Assembly: GCA_020832285.1 (NCBI GenBank)
Contig: JAFIFB010000017.1
Location: forward strand, 16,319-80,318
Reading direction: 5' to 3'
Length of the DNA stretch: 64,000 bases
Source: Balneolaceae bacterium
GTDB lineage: Bacteria > Bacteroidota > Rhodothermia > Balneolales > Balneolaceae
Below the pieces are notes generated by a model. That model was not told the DNA's origin and did not search any database. It worked only from the letters and a program-made list of their open reading frames with translations. Of the stretch, positions 34,367 through 42,521 are shown in pieces. Numbering within the stretch: position 1 is the first letter of the stretch; every line of letters begins with the position of its first letter. The translations under genes and the position numbers were made by a program.

Positions 34367-35110
34367 ATGGAAGAAATTATCATTACTGGAGCTTCGAGAG
34401 GTTTCGGTCGTCATGTGGCTCATCAATTGGCGAAAGAAGGGCGCCGCCTTCACCTCATTTCACGTGGGGAATCCAAAAAAACCGCAGGTGAGGTACGAGA
34501 CAGAGGAGGCGAAGTAATGTCCTGGCCGATGGATCTTAGTTTAACCGATCACCTTGAGGGATCTTTTAAACCCGTCCTGAATGAAATCGGCAAAGAGGCA
34601 GCAGATTTTATCGGGCTGATTAACAATGCAGGCACACTTAAACCGGTCGGCCCGCTCGGCAAGTACGATACTGGTGATTACCGTTCTCATCTGGAACTGA
34701 ACTACGTGTCTCCCGCATTGCTGACACATCTTTTTGTAAAACGATTTCAGGATGTTTCAGCTACCAAACGAGTGCTTTTTGTCGGGTCGGGTGCTTCACG
34801 GAGGCCAATTCACGGATGGAGCCACTACTGCAGCAGCAAGGCGGGTGTGGACATGCTGGCAAAAACCGTTGCTTTGGAACAGGACACCATGAAGCATCCT
34901 GTAAAAACCACTGTTTTCAATCCCGGCCGCATTGAAACCGATATGCAGAAACTGCTTCGTGAACTGGATAAAGAAGATTTTCCCCTGGTCGATGATTTCA
35001 TTGCCTCTGCCACCGATGGCCGCAATCTTCCACCGGAGCAGATGGCCGAGGAGCTGGTGGCTATTTTTACGGGAAATGAGTTCCCGCACGGTGAGATTAC
35101 AGGCCGATAA
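34367..35110 (+). CDS. SDR-family oxidoreductase (benzil/sepiapterin-reductase-like)
   Basis: 247 residues. TGASRGFG cofactor loop at the N-terminus, an Arg after strand 2 (LISRGE, favours NADPH), NNAG, a Ser in GSGAS, then HYCSSKAG giving the catalytic Tyr and Lys. The closest family look is the benzil reductase/sepiapterin reductase group. It follows the alpha/beta hydrolase by 120 bases on the same strand, but a joint role is not evident. Confidence 0.85.
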   Translation: MEEIIITGASRGFGRHVAHQLAKEGRRLHLISRGESKKTAGEVRDRGGEVMSWPMDLSLTDHLEGSFKPVLNEIGKEAADFIGLINNAGTLKPVGPLGKYDTGDYRSHLELNYVSPALLTHLFVKRFQDVSATKRVLFVGSGASRRPIHGWSHYCSSKAGVDMLAKTVALEQDTMKHPVKTTVFNPGRIETDMQKLLRELDKEDFPLVDDFIASATDGRNLPPEQMAEELVAIFTGNEFPHGEITGR

Positions 35111-35499
35111 AATATGATTCATTCCCGGAAAATGAACGGAATCTTATTGAAATAGTAAACTTTTCAGGGATATAAAATTGCACTCTTCCAATATGATTTC
35201 TGCATGCTGTTCAGCGGTATATTATTATCAGATAATCATATAAACAGGTTTTCAGCATTCAACAGGCAAGACAAGTATTGGATTGCTGATTGTTGCTGAT
35301 CCCTTATATTGTTTGGTTGAATCAAATGTCGTGTCAAAGATTGATCGAGCGAAAGTCAACGGTCGAATTTTTCAGTAATCAGCCAATTAAGGTAATTGGG
35401 ATGATCCAGGATCGACTCGTCTGATGACTCTCTCACACTTTTACAGTTGACAGGACACTAGGAATAGACATTCCAATATTGCCCAAACTCAATAAACTA
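35111..35499. other. Intergenic region without recognisable gene
   Basis: About 390 AT-rich bases between the SDR gene and a lipoprotein gene. No open frame with coding character on either strand, no strong hairpin with a T-run and no exact TAnnTTTG promoter box. It may simply hold the lipoprotein promoter. Confidence 0.5.
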
Positions 35500-36141
35500 A
35501 TGAAATTTATGATTACCCGATCCACGATTTACCCTTTTGCACTATTGTTAATTTTTCTTTCTGCATGCGGAGAAGCAGAGCCTCCCGAAACTCAATATGA
35601 TCACACTCCCGAAGAGGCCGGTATGACCCAGGAACTGAGCCCTGAGCAGATCGCTTTTTGGGATAATATCCAGCAACACTGCGGAAATGCGTATGAAGGC
35701 GTTCTGGCGGATGCCACTCCTTTCTATCACTCTTTTGATGTTGACAGGATTGTAATACATGTGCGAAATTGCACCGATACGCTCACTCATATCTCACTGC
35801 ACCTCGATGATAATCACTCTCGAAACCTGCTTCTGACCAAAGCCGATGGAACACTCCGTCTGAAACACGACCACCGCAATGAAGACGGCACGGAAGAGGA
35901 GATCACCCAATACGGCGGCGACGCCCCAAAGCCCGGGCTCGAAACCCGTCAGATTTTTGAGGCGGATGCACACACTGCCGAAATCCTGCCCGACCGTTTC
36001 GATAATTTTTGGTTCATGGATCTTATGGATGAAGAAACATTTGGCTATGGTGTTCACTGGCCCAAACACGGTAACTCTATCCGGATGGAATTTGATATCA
36101 GTAATCCAGTAGAAGCACCGCCTACTCCCTGGGGATATTGA
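35500..36141 (+). CDS. Lipoprotein of unknown function
   Basis: 213 residues from ATG 35500; an upstream TTG and a second ATG nine bases later are alternatives. The signal peptide ends in the lipobox LSAC (about residues 20-24), followed by an acidic linker. The rest is a soluble domain rich in acidic residues and His, with several short beta-like stretches (FYHSFDVDRIVIHVRNC, HISLHLDDNH) and a C-terminal FGYGVHWPKHGNSIRMEFD. I do not recognise the family. Cys pairs at HCGNA and RNCTD may form a disulfide. Monocistronic. Confidence 0.75.
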   Translation: MKFMITRSTIYPFALLLIFLSACGEAEPPETQYDHTPEEAGMTQELSPEQIAFWDNIQQHCGNAYEGVLADATPFYHSFDVDRIVIHVRNCTDTLTHISLHLDDNHSRNLLLTKADGTLRLKHDHRNEDGTEEEITQYGGDAPKPGLETRQIFEADAHTAEILPDRFDNFWFMDLMDEETFGYGVHWPKHGNSIRMEFDISNPVEAPPTPWGY

Positions 36142-36232
36142 TCTTAAAATAAGGGGTTTTATTTTGCATAACTTAAAATTCATTTTCATTCTATCCATCA
36201 CAGATCGTTGATTATCAAAATTAATCTCTGAA

Positions 36233-37246
36233 TTGAACTTTTCACGCGAAATTTTACATAAACGCCACCGGCTCTCGCATGCTCAAATAGATCAGCTTTT
36301 GGGGGAAGAGACCGCAAAAAAATATCTGCCTCAAAAACTTCACCGGCTTAAGCAGCTTGGCCTGTTTCTTCAGCTTACAAAGGATCTGCGTGAGCGGGAT
36401 ATCTGGTTTATGATTATCAAAGGGCCATTGCTTTCGGAGCGGCTTTATGGAGATCCAACATTTCGTGTAATGAGAGATTTTGATCTGCTGGTGAAGCCAG
36501 TGGATGTAGGAAGGGCAGTGCAAATTTTTGAAGCATACGGTTATGAGTCAGATAATTTTTCATGGCCTCAATCAGAAAAAAAACAAAGGATTGCCGCTTC
36601 ACTTACCAATCAGTATTTAATGAGGAACCGTGACGACAATATCGTGGCTGAGCTCCACTGGAATCTATTTACAGTCCGTCTGACCAAACCAGAACGGCTA
36701 CAAAAAATCCTTGATAGCAATTCCGAAACAACAACATTCAGCGGGCAGCCTTTTCACGTTTTCAGCAGGGAGTTTGAACTGCTATACCTGATCATTCACG
36801 GCGGCCTTCATGCCTGGAACCGGCTTAAATGGCTGGCTGATATTCGCGCATATCTTGATAAACTTCCACCGGATAATGAGGCGTTCAACAGACTGGTTAC
36901 CGAACTGCACGCTCACCGGTTTGTTGATTTGTGCAATGCCGCACTTGAGAAATATTTTCCCGGAGCACTCCTTTTGCCAAATCAGGGTACAGATGTATCA
37001 AAGGCGGCGGCGTATGTTTTCGAGCAAATTGAGCATGAATCGGGAGACCCTAAAGAAACACTTTCAGAAAAAGTGGCAGAATTTCGCTATAAGATGAGTC
37101 TTTCTGGCTATCTTCCATATAAAAGAAGCCTGGCTAAGGTTTTCGGATCCACAAAAAATGATCTGAACTACGACTTTTTACCACCTTATAAACTCTTTTT
37201 CTATCTGTTCCGGCCCTTTGGTTACCTGCACAGGAAGTTCAGTTAA
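36233..37246 (+). CDS. Uncharacterised nucleotidyltransferase (PF14907-like)
   Basis: 337 residues, starting with TTG at 36233; an in-frame stop 24 bases earlier and the lack of an early ATG make this the only reasonable start. The central pattern KGPLL (63-67), LYGDPTFRVMRDFDLLV (71-87) with R78, R81, D82 and D84, is that of the large family of minimal nucleotidyltransferases with a DxD metal site. A conserved ELHWNL strand and an all-helical C-terminal half follow. Such proteins often stand near capsule or peptide-modification genes, but none are here. Target unknown. Confidence 0.72.
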   Translation: MNFSREILHKRHRLSHAQIDQLLGEETAKKYLPQKLHRLKQLGLFLQLTKDLRERDIWFMIIKGPLLSERLYGDPTFRVMRDFDLLVKPVDVGRAVQIFEAYGYESDNFSWPQSEKKQRIAASLTNQYLMRNRDDNIVAELHWNLFTVRLTKPERLQKILDSNSETTTFSGQPFHVFSREFELLYLIIHGGLHAWNRLKWLADIRAYLDKLPPDNEAFNRLVTELHAHRFVDLCNAALEKYFPGALLLPNQGTDVSKAAAYVFEQIEHESGDPKETLSEKVAEFRYKMSLSGYLPYKRSLAKVFGSTKNDLNYDFLPPYKLFFYLFRPFGYLHRKFS

Positions 37247-37278
37247 TCTGTTTTAGAATGTTTATCAGATACTTCTAA

Positions 37279-37845
37279 TTATACTTTTCGTTCCCGCACA
37301 AGGTATTTTGCCACGGCTGCAAGTACTACGGAATGATGAATCACTCCATCATCTACCAGGCTGAAAAATTGTTCCAGCGGCTCAGTGTGAACCCGGATAT
37401 CTTCATGGCCATCGGTCTGCTGCTCGGTGATTTTCCGGCAATCTTCTGCAAAATAGAAATGTGTGTAGTTGCTTAGAATAGCAGGGTTTGAACTGGCTTT
37501 ACCCAAAAACGTCCAATTATCGGAGTGGTAGCCGGTCTCTTCCTGGAGCTCTCGTTTAGCAGCTTTAAGCGGTTCTTCTCCCTTGTCTACCATTCCACCG
37601 GGAATTTCAAGGGATACTTCGTGGATTCCTGCACGATATTGCTCTACGAGTACGACCTCTTGTTTTTGGGTAAGTGCGATGACATTGATCCACTCAGGTG
37701 CATTTAGCACATAAAAAGGGGCTGGATCTTTCGATTGATCGGGAATCAAGTCTCTCTGATGAAGTGAGAAAATGGGAGTTTGCAGGAGTTTCGTATCTTT
37801 CGATACTTTCCATTTAGGTTTCGAAAATTCAAACTTATCAGACAT
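37279..37845 (-). CDS. NUDIX hydrolase (ADP-ribose pyrophosphatase-like)
   Basis: 188 residues. The NUDIX box GGMVDKGEEPLKAAKRELQE, continued by ETGY, fits GX5EX7REUXEEXGU. The N-terminal strands (QTPIFSLHQRDLIPD, FYVLNAPEWINVIALT) resemble ADP-sugar diphosphatases. It would recycle ADP-ribose or a similar nucleotide sugar. It is divergent from the AMP nucleosidase gene with only 20 bases between start codons. Confidence 0.9.
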   Translation of the reverse strand: MSDKFEFSKPKWKVSKDTKLLQTPIFSLHQRDLIPDQSKDPAPFYVLNAPEWINVIALTQKQEVVLVEQYRAGIHEVSLEIPGGMVDKGEEPLKAAKRELQEETGYHSDNWTFLGKASSNPAILSNYTHFYFAEDCRKITEQQTDGHEDIRVHTEPLEQFFSLVDDGVIHHSVVLAAVAKYLVRERKV

Positions 37846-37865
37846 TCGTTTCAGATCAGATTAAC

Positions 37866-39044
37866 ATGAACAAAAGAGTTGAAATCGCCGGCAGTTCCTT
37901 ATCAGAATCTAAAGAACTTGACCAGGCAGTAAGCGTTATTTGTGATTTAATGGAGAAGATATACCGCGAGGGTGACTATCCAAAATTAATGGTGAAGCGG
38001 TCATGGTCGGAACACAACCCGATTATCACAGGTGAAATGGCATTACCGGGTGCCTACCGGTGGTATTTGATGAGAGAGATCAAAAAATTGCTGGAGAAAG
38101 GAGCTGAAGTGAAAGTATTTCCATCGCGGCCAAGAGTTGCAATGAACGACCCTGTTCTTTTCGACAATGCCGATGAGGATGAGTGGGACATTACTCAGAA
38201 GAAATTGTTCCTGTTCAGCCCAGAGCGTATTGACCTCTCACTGAACCGGCTGGAACACTATACAGGTACACAACCTAAAGATTTCCAGCGGTATATTCTG
38301 TTCACCAACTACGATATGCACGTGGAGGTGTTCAATAAACTTTATCCCGATTGTGTAAAACCAGACCGCCCGGTGCAGATGCCTGCCTACCATCACAAAC
38401 TGCCCGATAACAAAGGGTTTTCACTTGTAAACATCGGTGTGGGGCCATCGAACGCCAAAACTATTTCCGATCATGCGGCTGTATTGCGTCCGGATGCGAT
38501 GATTATGGTGGGCCACTGCGGCGGGCTTCGCAATCACCAGGAGATCGGGGATTTTGTTCTGGCAACCGGTTTTATGCGTGCCGACGGTATTCTGGATAAT
38601 ATCCTGCCCCTGAATATTCCAATTACGCCGAACCATCTGCTCAATATTTATATGATGGAAGTACTGGAAAACTATGAGCGAAACTTTCGTCTCGGCACCG
38701 TTTATACCACTGCCAACCGTAACTGGGAGTTTATAAAAAAGCGAACGGTGGAGGAAATTCACGTCAGCCGAAGCGTGGCCATCGATATGGAATCGGCCAC
38801 TGTCGCGACAAACGGATATCGATATCGGGTGCCATTTGCGACACTTTTATGTGTGAGCGACAAACCGCTTCACGGCAAACCGAAGCTGAGTGGTGGTGCG
38901 CAAACATTTTATGAAAACTCTAAAGAGATGCACCTGAAAATTGTGATTGATGCCCTCGAAATGAGTAAAGCCAATAACCCCGAAGGACTTCCCAATGCCA
39001 GCGTAAGAGCCATTAACGAACCGCTGATGGGCGGGGCGGAGTAG
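37866..39044 (+). CDS. amn: AMP nucleosidase
   Basis: 392 residues. Amn splits AMP to adenine and ribose 5-phosphate. The N-terminal domain is followed by the phosphorylase fold with VNIGVGPSNAKTISDHAAVLRP split over two turns, MVGHCGGLR, and AIDMESATVATNG with the conserved acidic base contact; the C-terminal LCVSDKPLHG is typical. The start lies 20 bases from the divergent NUDIX start with no visible Shine-Dalgarno sequence. Both enzymes process AMP-containing nucleotides, which may explain the pairing. Confidence 0.9.
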   Translation: MNKRVEIAGSSLSESKELDQAVSVICDLMEKIYREGDYPKLMVKRSWSEHNPIITGEMALPGAYRWYLMREIKKLLEKGAEVKVFPSRPRVAMNDPVLFDNADEDEWDITQKKLFLFSPERIDLSLNRLEHYTGTQPKDFQRYILFTNYDMHVEVFNKLYPDCVKPDRPVQMPAYHHKLPDNKGFSLVNIGVGPSNAKTISDHAAVLRPDAMIMVGHCGGLRNHQEIGDFVLATGFMRADGILDNILPLNIPITPNHLLNIYMMEVLENYERNFRLGTVYTTANRNWEFIKKRTVEEIHVSRSVAIDMESATVATNGYRYRVPFATLLCVSDKPLHGKPKLSGGAQTFYENSKEMHLKIVIDALEMSKANNPEGLPNASVRAINEPLMGGAE

Positions 39045-39201
39045 TATCATGCATATTTCGATTGTGGTAAACAGCCAGTAAAGTGGTATCAGTTTAGCGA
39101 ACTGACAGTGTTGTCAGGTTGTTTGATTCGGACCGCTAAACAATTACGAAAAATGAAATTACCCGGCAGTATTGGAGGGTTTTAATTTGATATGCTAAAA
39201 T

Positions 39202-39780
39202 ATGATTATAAAAAGCAATAAAAAGGAATTGTCAGCAGAGCAACGGGAAGAACTGCTTAAAATATTAAAAGCCCGATTTGAGAAAAATATGAACCGTCAT
39301 AATGGTCTTAAGTGGTCTGCGGTAAAAACCAGGCTTGAGCTGCCAGCTTGCGAAGATAAACTGTGGTCACTCAATGAAATGGAAAGAACTGGCGGAGAAC
39401 CGGATGTTGTTGGTTATGATGTAAAGACGGACGAATACATTTTTTATGATTGTTCAGCGGAAAGTCCGAAAGGCCGCAGAAGTGTTTGTTACGACCGGGA
39501 AGGGCAGGAAATGAGGAAAGAGTATAAACCGGAAAACAATGCTGTTGATCTGGCTGCTGAAATGGGCATAGAGATTTTATCAGAAGAACAATATCGGGAG
39601 CTGCAGAAATTTGGTAATTTCGATACGAAAACATCGAGTTGGCTAAAAACACCATCTGATATCAGAGCGCTTGGTGGTGCCGTTTTTGGGGATTTACGCT
39701 ACGGCCATGTTTTTATATATCATAATGGAGCTCAATCCTATTATGGTGCCAGGGGGTTTCGTGGTTGGTTAAGAGTCTGA
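39202..39780 (+). CDS. DUF4256 family protein
   Basis: 192 residues. The sequence matches DUF4256 proteins in its Glu-rich N-terminal helix (SAEQREELLKILKARFEKNM), the KWSAVKTRLE and LWSLNEMERTGGEPDVVG segments, the central DCSAESPKGRRSVCYD, and the C-terminal GYGHVFIYHNGA-type strand with YYGARGFRG. No function has been assigned to this family that I know. No signal peptide or membrane segment, so cytoplasmic. Isolated gene; GC content is slightly lower than in its neighbours, fitting sporadic occurrence. Confidence 0.82.
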   Translation: MIIKSNKKELSAEQREELLKILKARFEKNMNRHNGLKWSAVKTRLELPACEDKLWSLNEMERTGGEPDVVGYDVKTDEYIFYDCSAESPKGRRSVCYDREGQEMRKEYKPENNAVDLAAEMGIEILSEEQYRELQKFGNFDTKTSSWLKTPSDIRALGGAVFGDLRYGHVFIYHNGAQSYYGARGFRGWLRV

Positions 39781-39879
39781 ATAATTCAGGCCGGATTTAT
39801 ACGTGTTGGGCTGGACACATTTTTTTATCGATTTAAATTGATAGCCGGACAGCACAAATGGGAGATAGTTACACTCCTC

Positions 39880-40182
39880 TTATTTTGATTGTGCCTCATG
39901 ATGTTCTTTGACCTTCAAGGATACATATCTTGTTCGGGCATTTGCATCAAGCGGCAGTTTTTTCTTCTTACACCACTCAACGTATTCATCCAAATCGATT
40001 TCTATTTTGTATACAGTGACACTAAGGTCCTGAAAGTTATTAAATGTATTTTCAGCAGTTTCTTTCCATTCTTGATAGGAATCATCAAAAATATGGCTGT
40101 CGGAACTGATCTGTTTGGCCTTTTTCCATTGATCAGGCTTCCACCAAAGTATTCCGGTGACTGGTATCGGGTTATCTTTCAT
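39880..40182 (-). CDS. Small hypothetical protein
   Basis: 100 residues from ATG 40182; a reading 21 codons longer begins in low-quality sequence. Trp-rich start (GILWWKPDQW) and a charged, helical rest ending in KVKEHHEAQSK. No motif, signal peptide or membrane segment. I do not recognise it. Its ATG overlaps the end of the short frame at 40172-40315, so it looks like the last gene of a minus-strand set with the NTF2-like lipid-free secreted protein. Confidence 0.55.
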   Translation of the reverse strand: MKDNPIPVTGILWWKPDQWKKAKQISSDSHIFDDSYQEWKETAENTFNNFQDLSVTVYKIEIDLDEYVEWCKKKKLPLDANARTRYVSLKVKEHHEAQSK

Positions 40183-40315
40183 GTTTTTCGATCGAAATGT
40201 TGGATTGCTCTTTGAAAAGCTCGTCTGACGAGTATTCTTTTCCAAGCCCTTTCACAGGATATGAAACTGGCGGTTTACCATCAATCTCGATATACCATGG
40301 GGCTCTATCTTGGAT
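40172..40315 (-). pseudogene. 47-codon open frame without start, possible gene remnant
   Basis: A minus-strand frame of 47 codons reads RAPWYIEIDGKPPVSYPVKG and so on to TAA. It overlaps the end of the gene at 40305 by 11 bases and the start of the gene at 40182 by 11 bases, in the manner of an operon gene. No ATG is in frame; a GTG at residue 21 is the only ordinary start. The residue pattern (Trp-Tyr, Gly-Lys-Pro-Pro) looks coded. I take it as a truncated gene or an unusual short gene. Confidence 0.35.
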
Positions 40316-40742
40316 CTATATAAAAAGTTTTATTTACAATTTTCCATTGTCCATCAATTTTAAGCATCGACATGTAGTCGGTATAAATTCCGTTTGGATA
40401 ATCAAGTGTAATCGTTACAATTGCAGCATTTCCGGAAATTTCAATGTTATCAATGCTTCTTATTCTCTGATCTTCATCTTCCCCGGGAGTACCATCAAAC
40501 AATGCTATATACTCTTCAAGAGTGTATTGTGCAAGTTCACTATCTCTTACAAAATAGAGATTGGCAACCGGGTGGAAAGCCTCTCGCAGATATTCCCCGT
40601 TCCCCGTAGCGTGTGCCTGAAGATAATATTGAATCGCTTCACGCACCTCTTCTTTTTCAGTATCCTGCTGCTCTGCTTTGAATGAGGAAAAAACGATGAA
40701 TAAAGTTAAAGAGGCCAGAAAAAGTTGATTTATTTTGTACAT
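40305..40742 (-). CDS. Secreted NTF2-like (lumazine-binding-like) protein
   Basis: 145 residues with an N-terminal signal peptide (MYKINQLFLASLTLFIVFSS). The mature part has the SnoaL/NTF2-like fold of the Lumazine_bd_2 family: AIQYYLQAHATGNGEYLREAF split by a helix, then AQYTLEEYIALFDG, and three strands (AAIVTITLDY, YTDYMSMLKIDG, QWKIVNKTFYI). Such proteins are often annotated only as nuclear transport factor 2 family. Function unknown; periplasmic. Confidence 0.8.
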   Translation of the reverse strand: MYKINQLFLASLTLFIVFSSFKAEQQDTEKEEVREAIQYYLQAHATGNGEYLREAFHPVANLYFVRDSELAQYTLEEYIALFDGTPGEDEDQRIRSIDNIEISGNAAIVTITLDYPNGIYTDYMSMLKIDGQWKIVNKTFYIDPR

Positions 40743-41194
40743 AGATTGAATCTGTTTATTAGAAATAGTCTTTCATTAATGTAGTGTCGTTTTGTCTGGA
40801 AAATTCTTTCGAAAAATAAAATAAGCCAACTGTGAATGAATTTTGTATTGACCATAACTTATTTTTTGATTCCATTTTTCCATTATAATAGAGTAATAAA
40901 TTCCATACTTTACTCCAACAACCTTGCGTTCGGCAAACCTCTTTAATGCCGGGGATATTTCTTAATCAGACAAATTGTACTTCTTCAGAATCTAAGAAAA
41001 AAAATCTGAAGGTATACATACATGAAGTTTTCGGACTAACTCAAATTAAAAGCGTTTCCATTTTTCTTTCAGTAAAAATTTCATCAATTCCGCTTTTAAA
41101 AAAAGCTGCAACTCCTTACCTTTTCAAAACTCAAAACTGAGCTGATGAATCTGCTTCAAAGCAAACTATTAAATATTAGATTGTCAACCACCCG
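40743..41194. other. Gene-free upstream region of carAB
   Basis: About 450 AT-rich bases. A plus-strand 64-codon frame (40946-41140) has no motif and poor composition. The region must hold the promoters of carA and of the minus-strand NTF2-like gene. CTTCAGA and TCTGAAG near 40983-41012 can form a weak stem. I see no PyrR-type binding loop. Confidence 0.45.
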
Positions 41195-41228
41195 ATCCGA
41201 CGCGGTTTCCGATGTCGGATTTTTTTTG
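41195..41228 (+). terminator. Terminator/attenuator in the carA leader
   Basis: ATCCGAC (41195-41201) pairs with GTCGGAT (41214-41220); inside, CGG and CCG pair around a TTT loop. T8 follows directly. This is a textbook rho-independent terminator 45 bases upstream of the carA ATG, and no plus-strand gene precedes it. It therefore looks like an attenuator of carAB or the end of a short leader RNA. Confidence 0.75.
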
Positions 41229-41272
41229 GGCTTCATTTTTGCAATTCTTCTAACCGGCAATAACATTTTATC

Positions 41273-42415
41273 ATGACCCCGACCACTCCCGACCATAAAC
41301 CGGCAATTCTTGCACTTTCAGACGGAACCGTTGTACGCGGCAGAGCTATTGGCATTCAAGGCACGACCGGAGGTGAACTCTGTTTCAACACAAGTATGAC
41401 CGGGTACCAGGAAATTTTTACCGACCCGAGTTATTACGGCCAGCTGATGATGATGACCTATCCCCACATTGGCAATTACGGCACTATGAGCCGTGACGAT
41501 GAAGCACGAAAAGTGATGATTTCCGGTCTGATTGTTCGCTCTTTCTCTGACGATTTCAGCAACCCAATGGCAGACGGAAGCCTTCAGGATTATCTGGAAC
41601 GAAATAAAGTGATTGGTATTTCCGGTGTGGATACTCGAATGCTGGTTCGCCATATCCGAACAAAAGGCGTGATGAATGCTGTGATCAGTTCCGAAATTGA
41701 TGCTGCTGATGAACTGGTTAAAAAAGCCAAAAACTGGGATTCGATGGTGGGGCTGGAACTGGCCACAAAAGTGACCCGAAAAGAGGCTCAAACCGTGTCT
41801 GCCAATGGCTCCTACAAAATTGCCGCTTTTGATTACGGTATAAAGCAAAATATTATCAATAATTTCGTGCAGAGGGGTTGTACACTCAGAATTTTTCCTG
41901 CCGAGGCCGAACTTGAAGAGGTAAAGGCATGGAAAGCGGACGGCTATTTTTTTAGCAACGGTCCGGGCGATCCCAATGCCTCTGCTCATTACGGTCTCCC
42001 CATTGTGGAGTATGCAAAACAGTCGGGTAAACCGCTTTTCGGTATCTGTCTCGGCCACCAGTTAATGGCGCTGTCTGAAGGCATTCCCATCAAAAAAATG
42101 TTTGTTGGGCATCGCGGGGCAAACCAGCCGGTAAAAAATACGGATACCGGTCTTGTGGAAATTACCACGCAAAATCATGGTTTTGCTGTAGATGAAAAAG
42201 CCGTCGATGATAGCAAAGTGCACGTTACTCACATTAATCTAAATGATAAGACAATTGAAGGGCTGAGGTTTAAAAAGTTTCCCGGAATGTCGGTTCAATA
42301 TCACCCCGAAGCTTCTCCCGGTCCGCACGACTCTTCCTACCTGTTCGACCAGTTTCTGGAAATGGTGAAGGAAGCTGCAGGTGAAAATGTGCAAAAAGAA
42401 GAAAAATCCTCTTGA
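41273..42415 (+). CDS. carA: Carbamoyl-phosphate synthase small subunit (glutaminase)
   Basis: 380 residues. It hydrolyses glutamine and passes ammonia to CarB for carbamoyl phosphate, used in pyrimidine and arginine synthesis. The N-terminal domain has TSMTGYQEIFTDPSY and the class I amidotransferase domain has GICLGHQLM (nucleophile Cys), NHGFAVD, and QYHPEASPGPHDS with the His-Glu pair. Complete. carB follows after 106 bases. Confidence 0.97.
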   Translation: MTPTTPDHKPAILALSDGTVVRGRAIGIQGTTGGELCFNTSMTGYQEIFTDPSYYGQLMMMTYPHIGNYGTMSRDDEARKVMISGLIVRSFSDDFSNPMADGSLQDYLERNKVIGISGVDTRMLVRHIRTKGVMNAVISSEIDAADELVKKAKNWDSMVGLELATKVTRKEAQTVSANGSYKIAAFDYGIKQNIINNFVQRGCTLRIFPAEAELEEVKAWKADGYFFSNGPGDPNASAHYGLPIVEYAKQSGKPLFGICLGHQLMALSEGIPIKKMFVGHRGANQPVKNTDTGLVEITTQNHGFAVDEKAVDDSKVHVTHINLNDKTIEGLRFKKFPGMSVQYHPEASPGPHDSSYLFDQFLEMVKEAAGENVQKEEKSS

Positions 42416-42521
42416 GGAACTCAATATGATGAAGCACTAACAGTGCATTTTGCAGAACCAGTCTCAAAAAGAGTCGTAATCAGAATTAAGAAATCGTAAA
42501 CATCAATCAAAAATCGTTTAA

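Noticed and set aside
40946..41140. Plus-strand 64-codon frame upstream of carA
   Set aside because: Low-complexity Lys/Ser/Ile composition, no ribosome site, and no family resemblance. A leader-peptide role cannot be excluded but is not supported.
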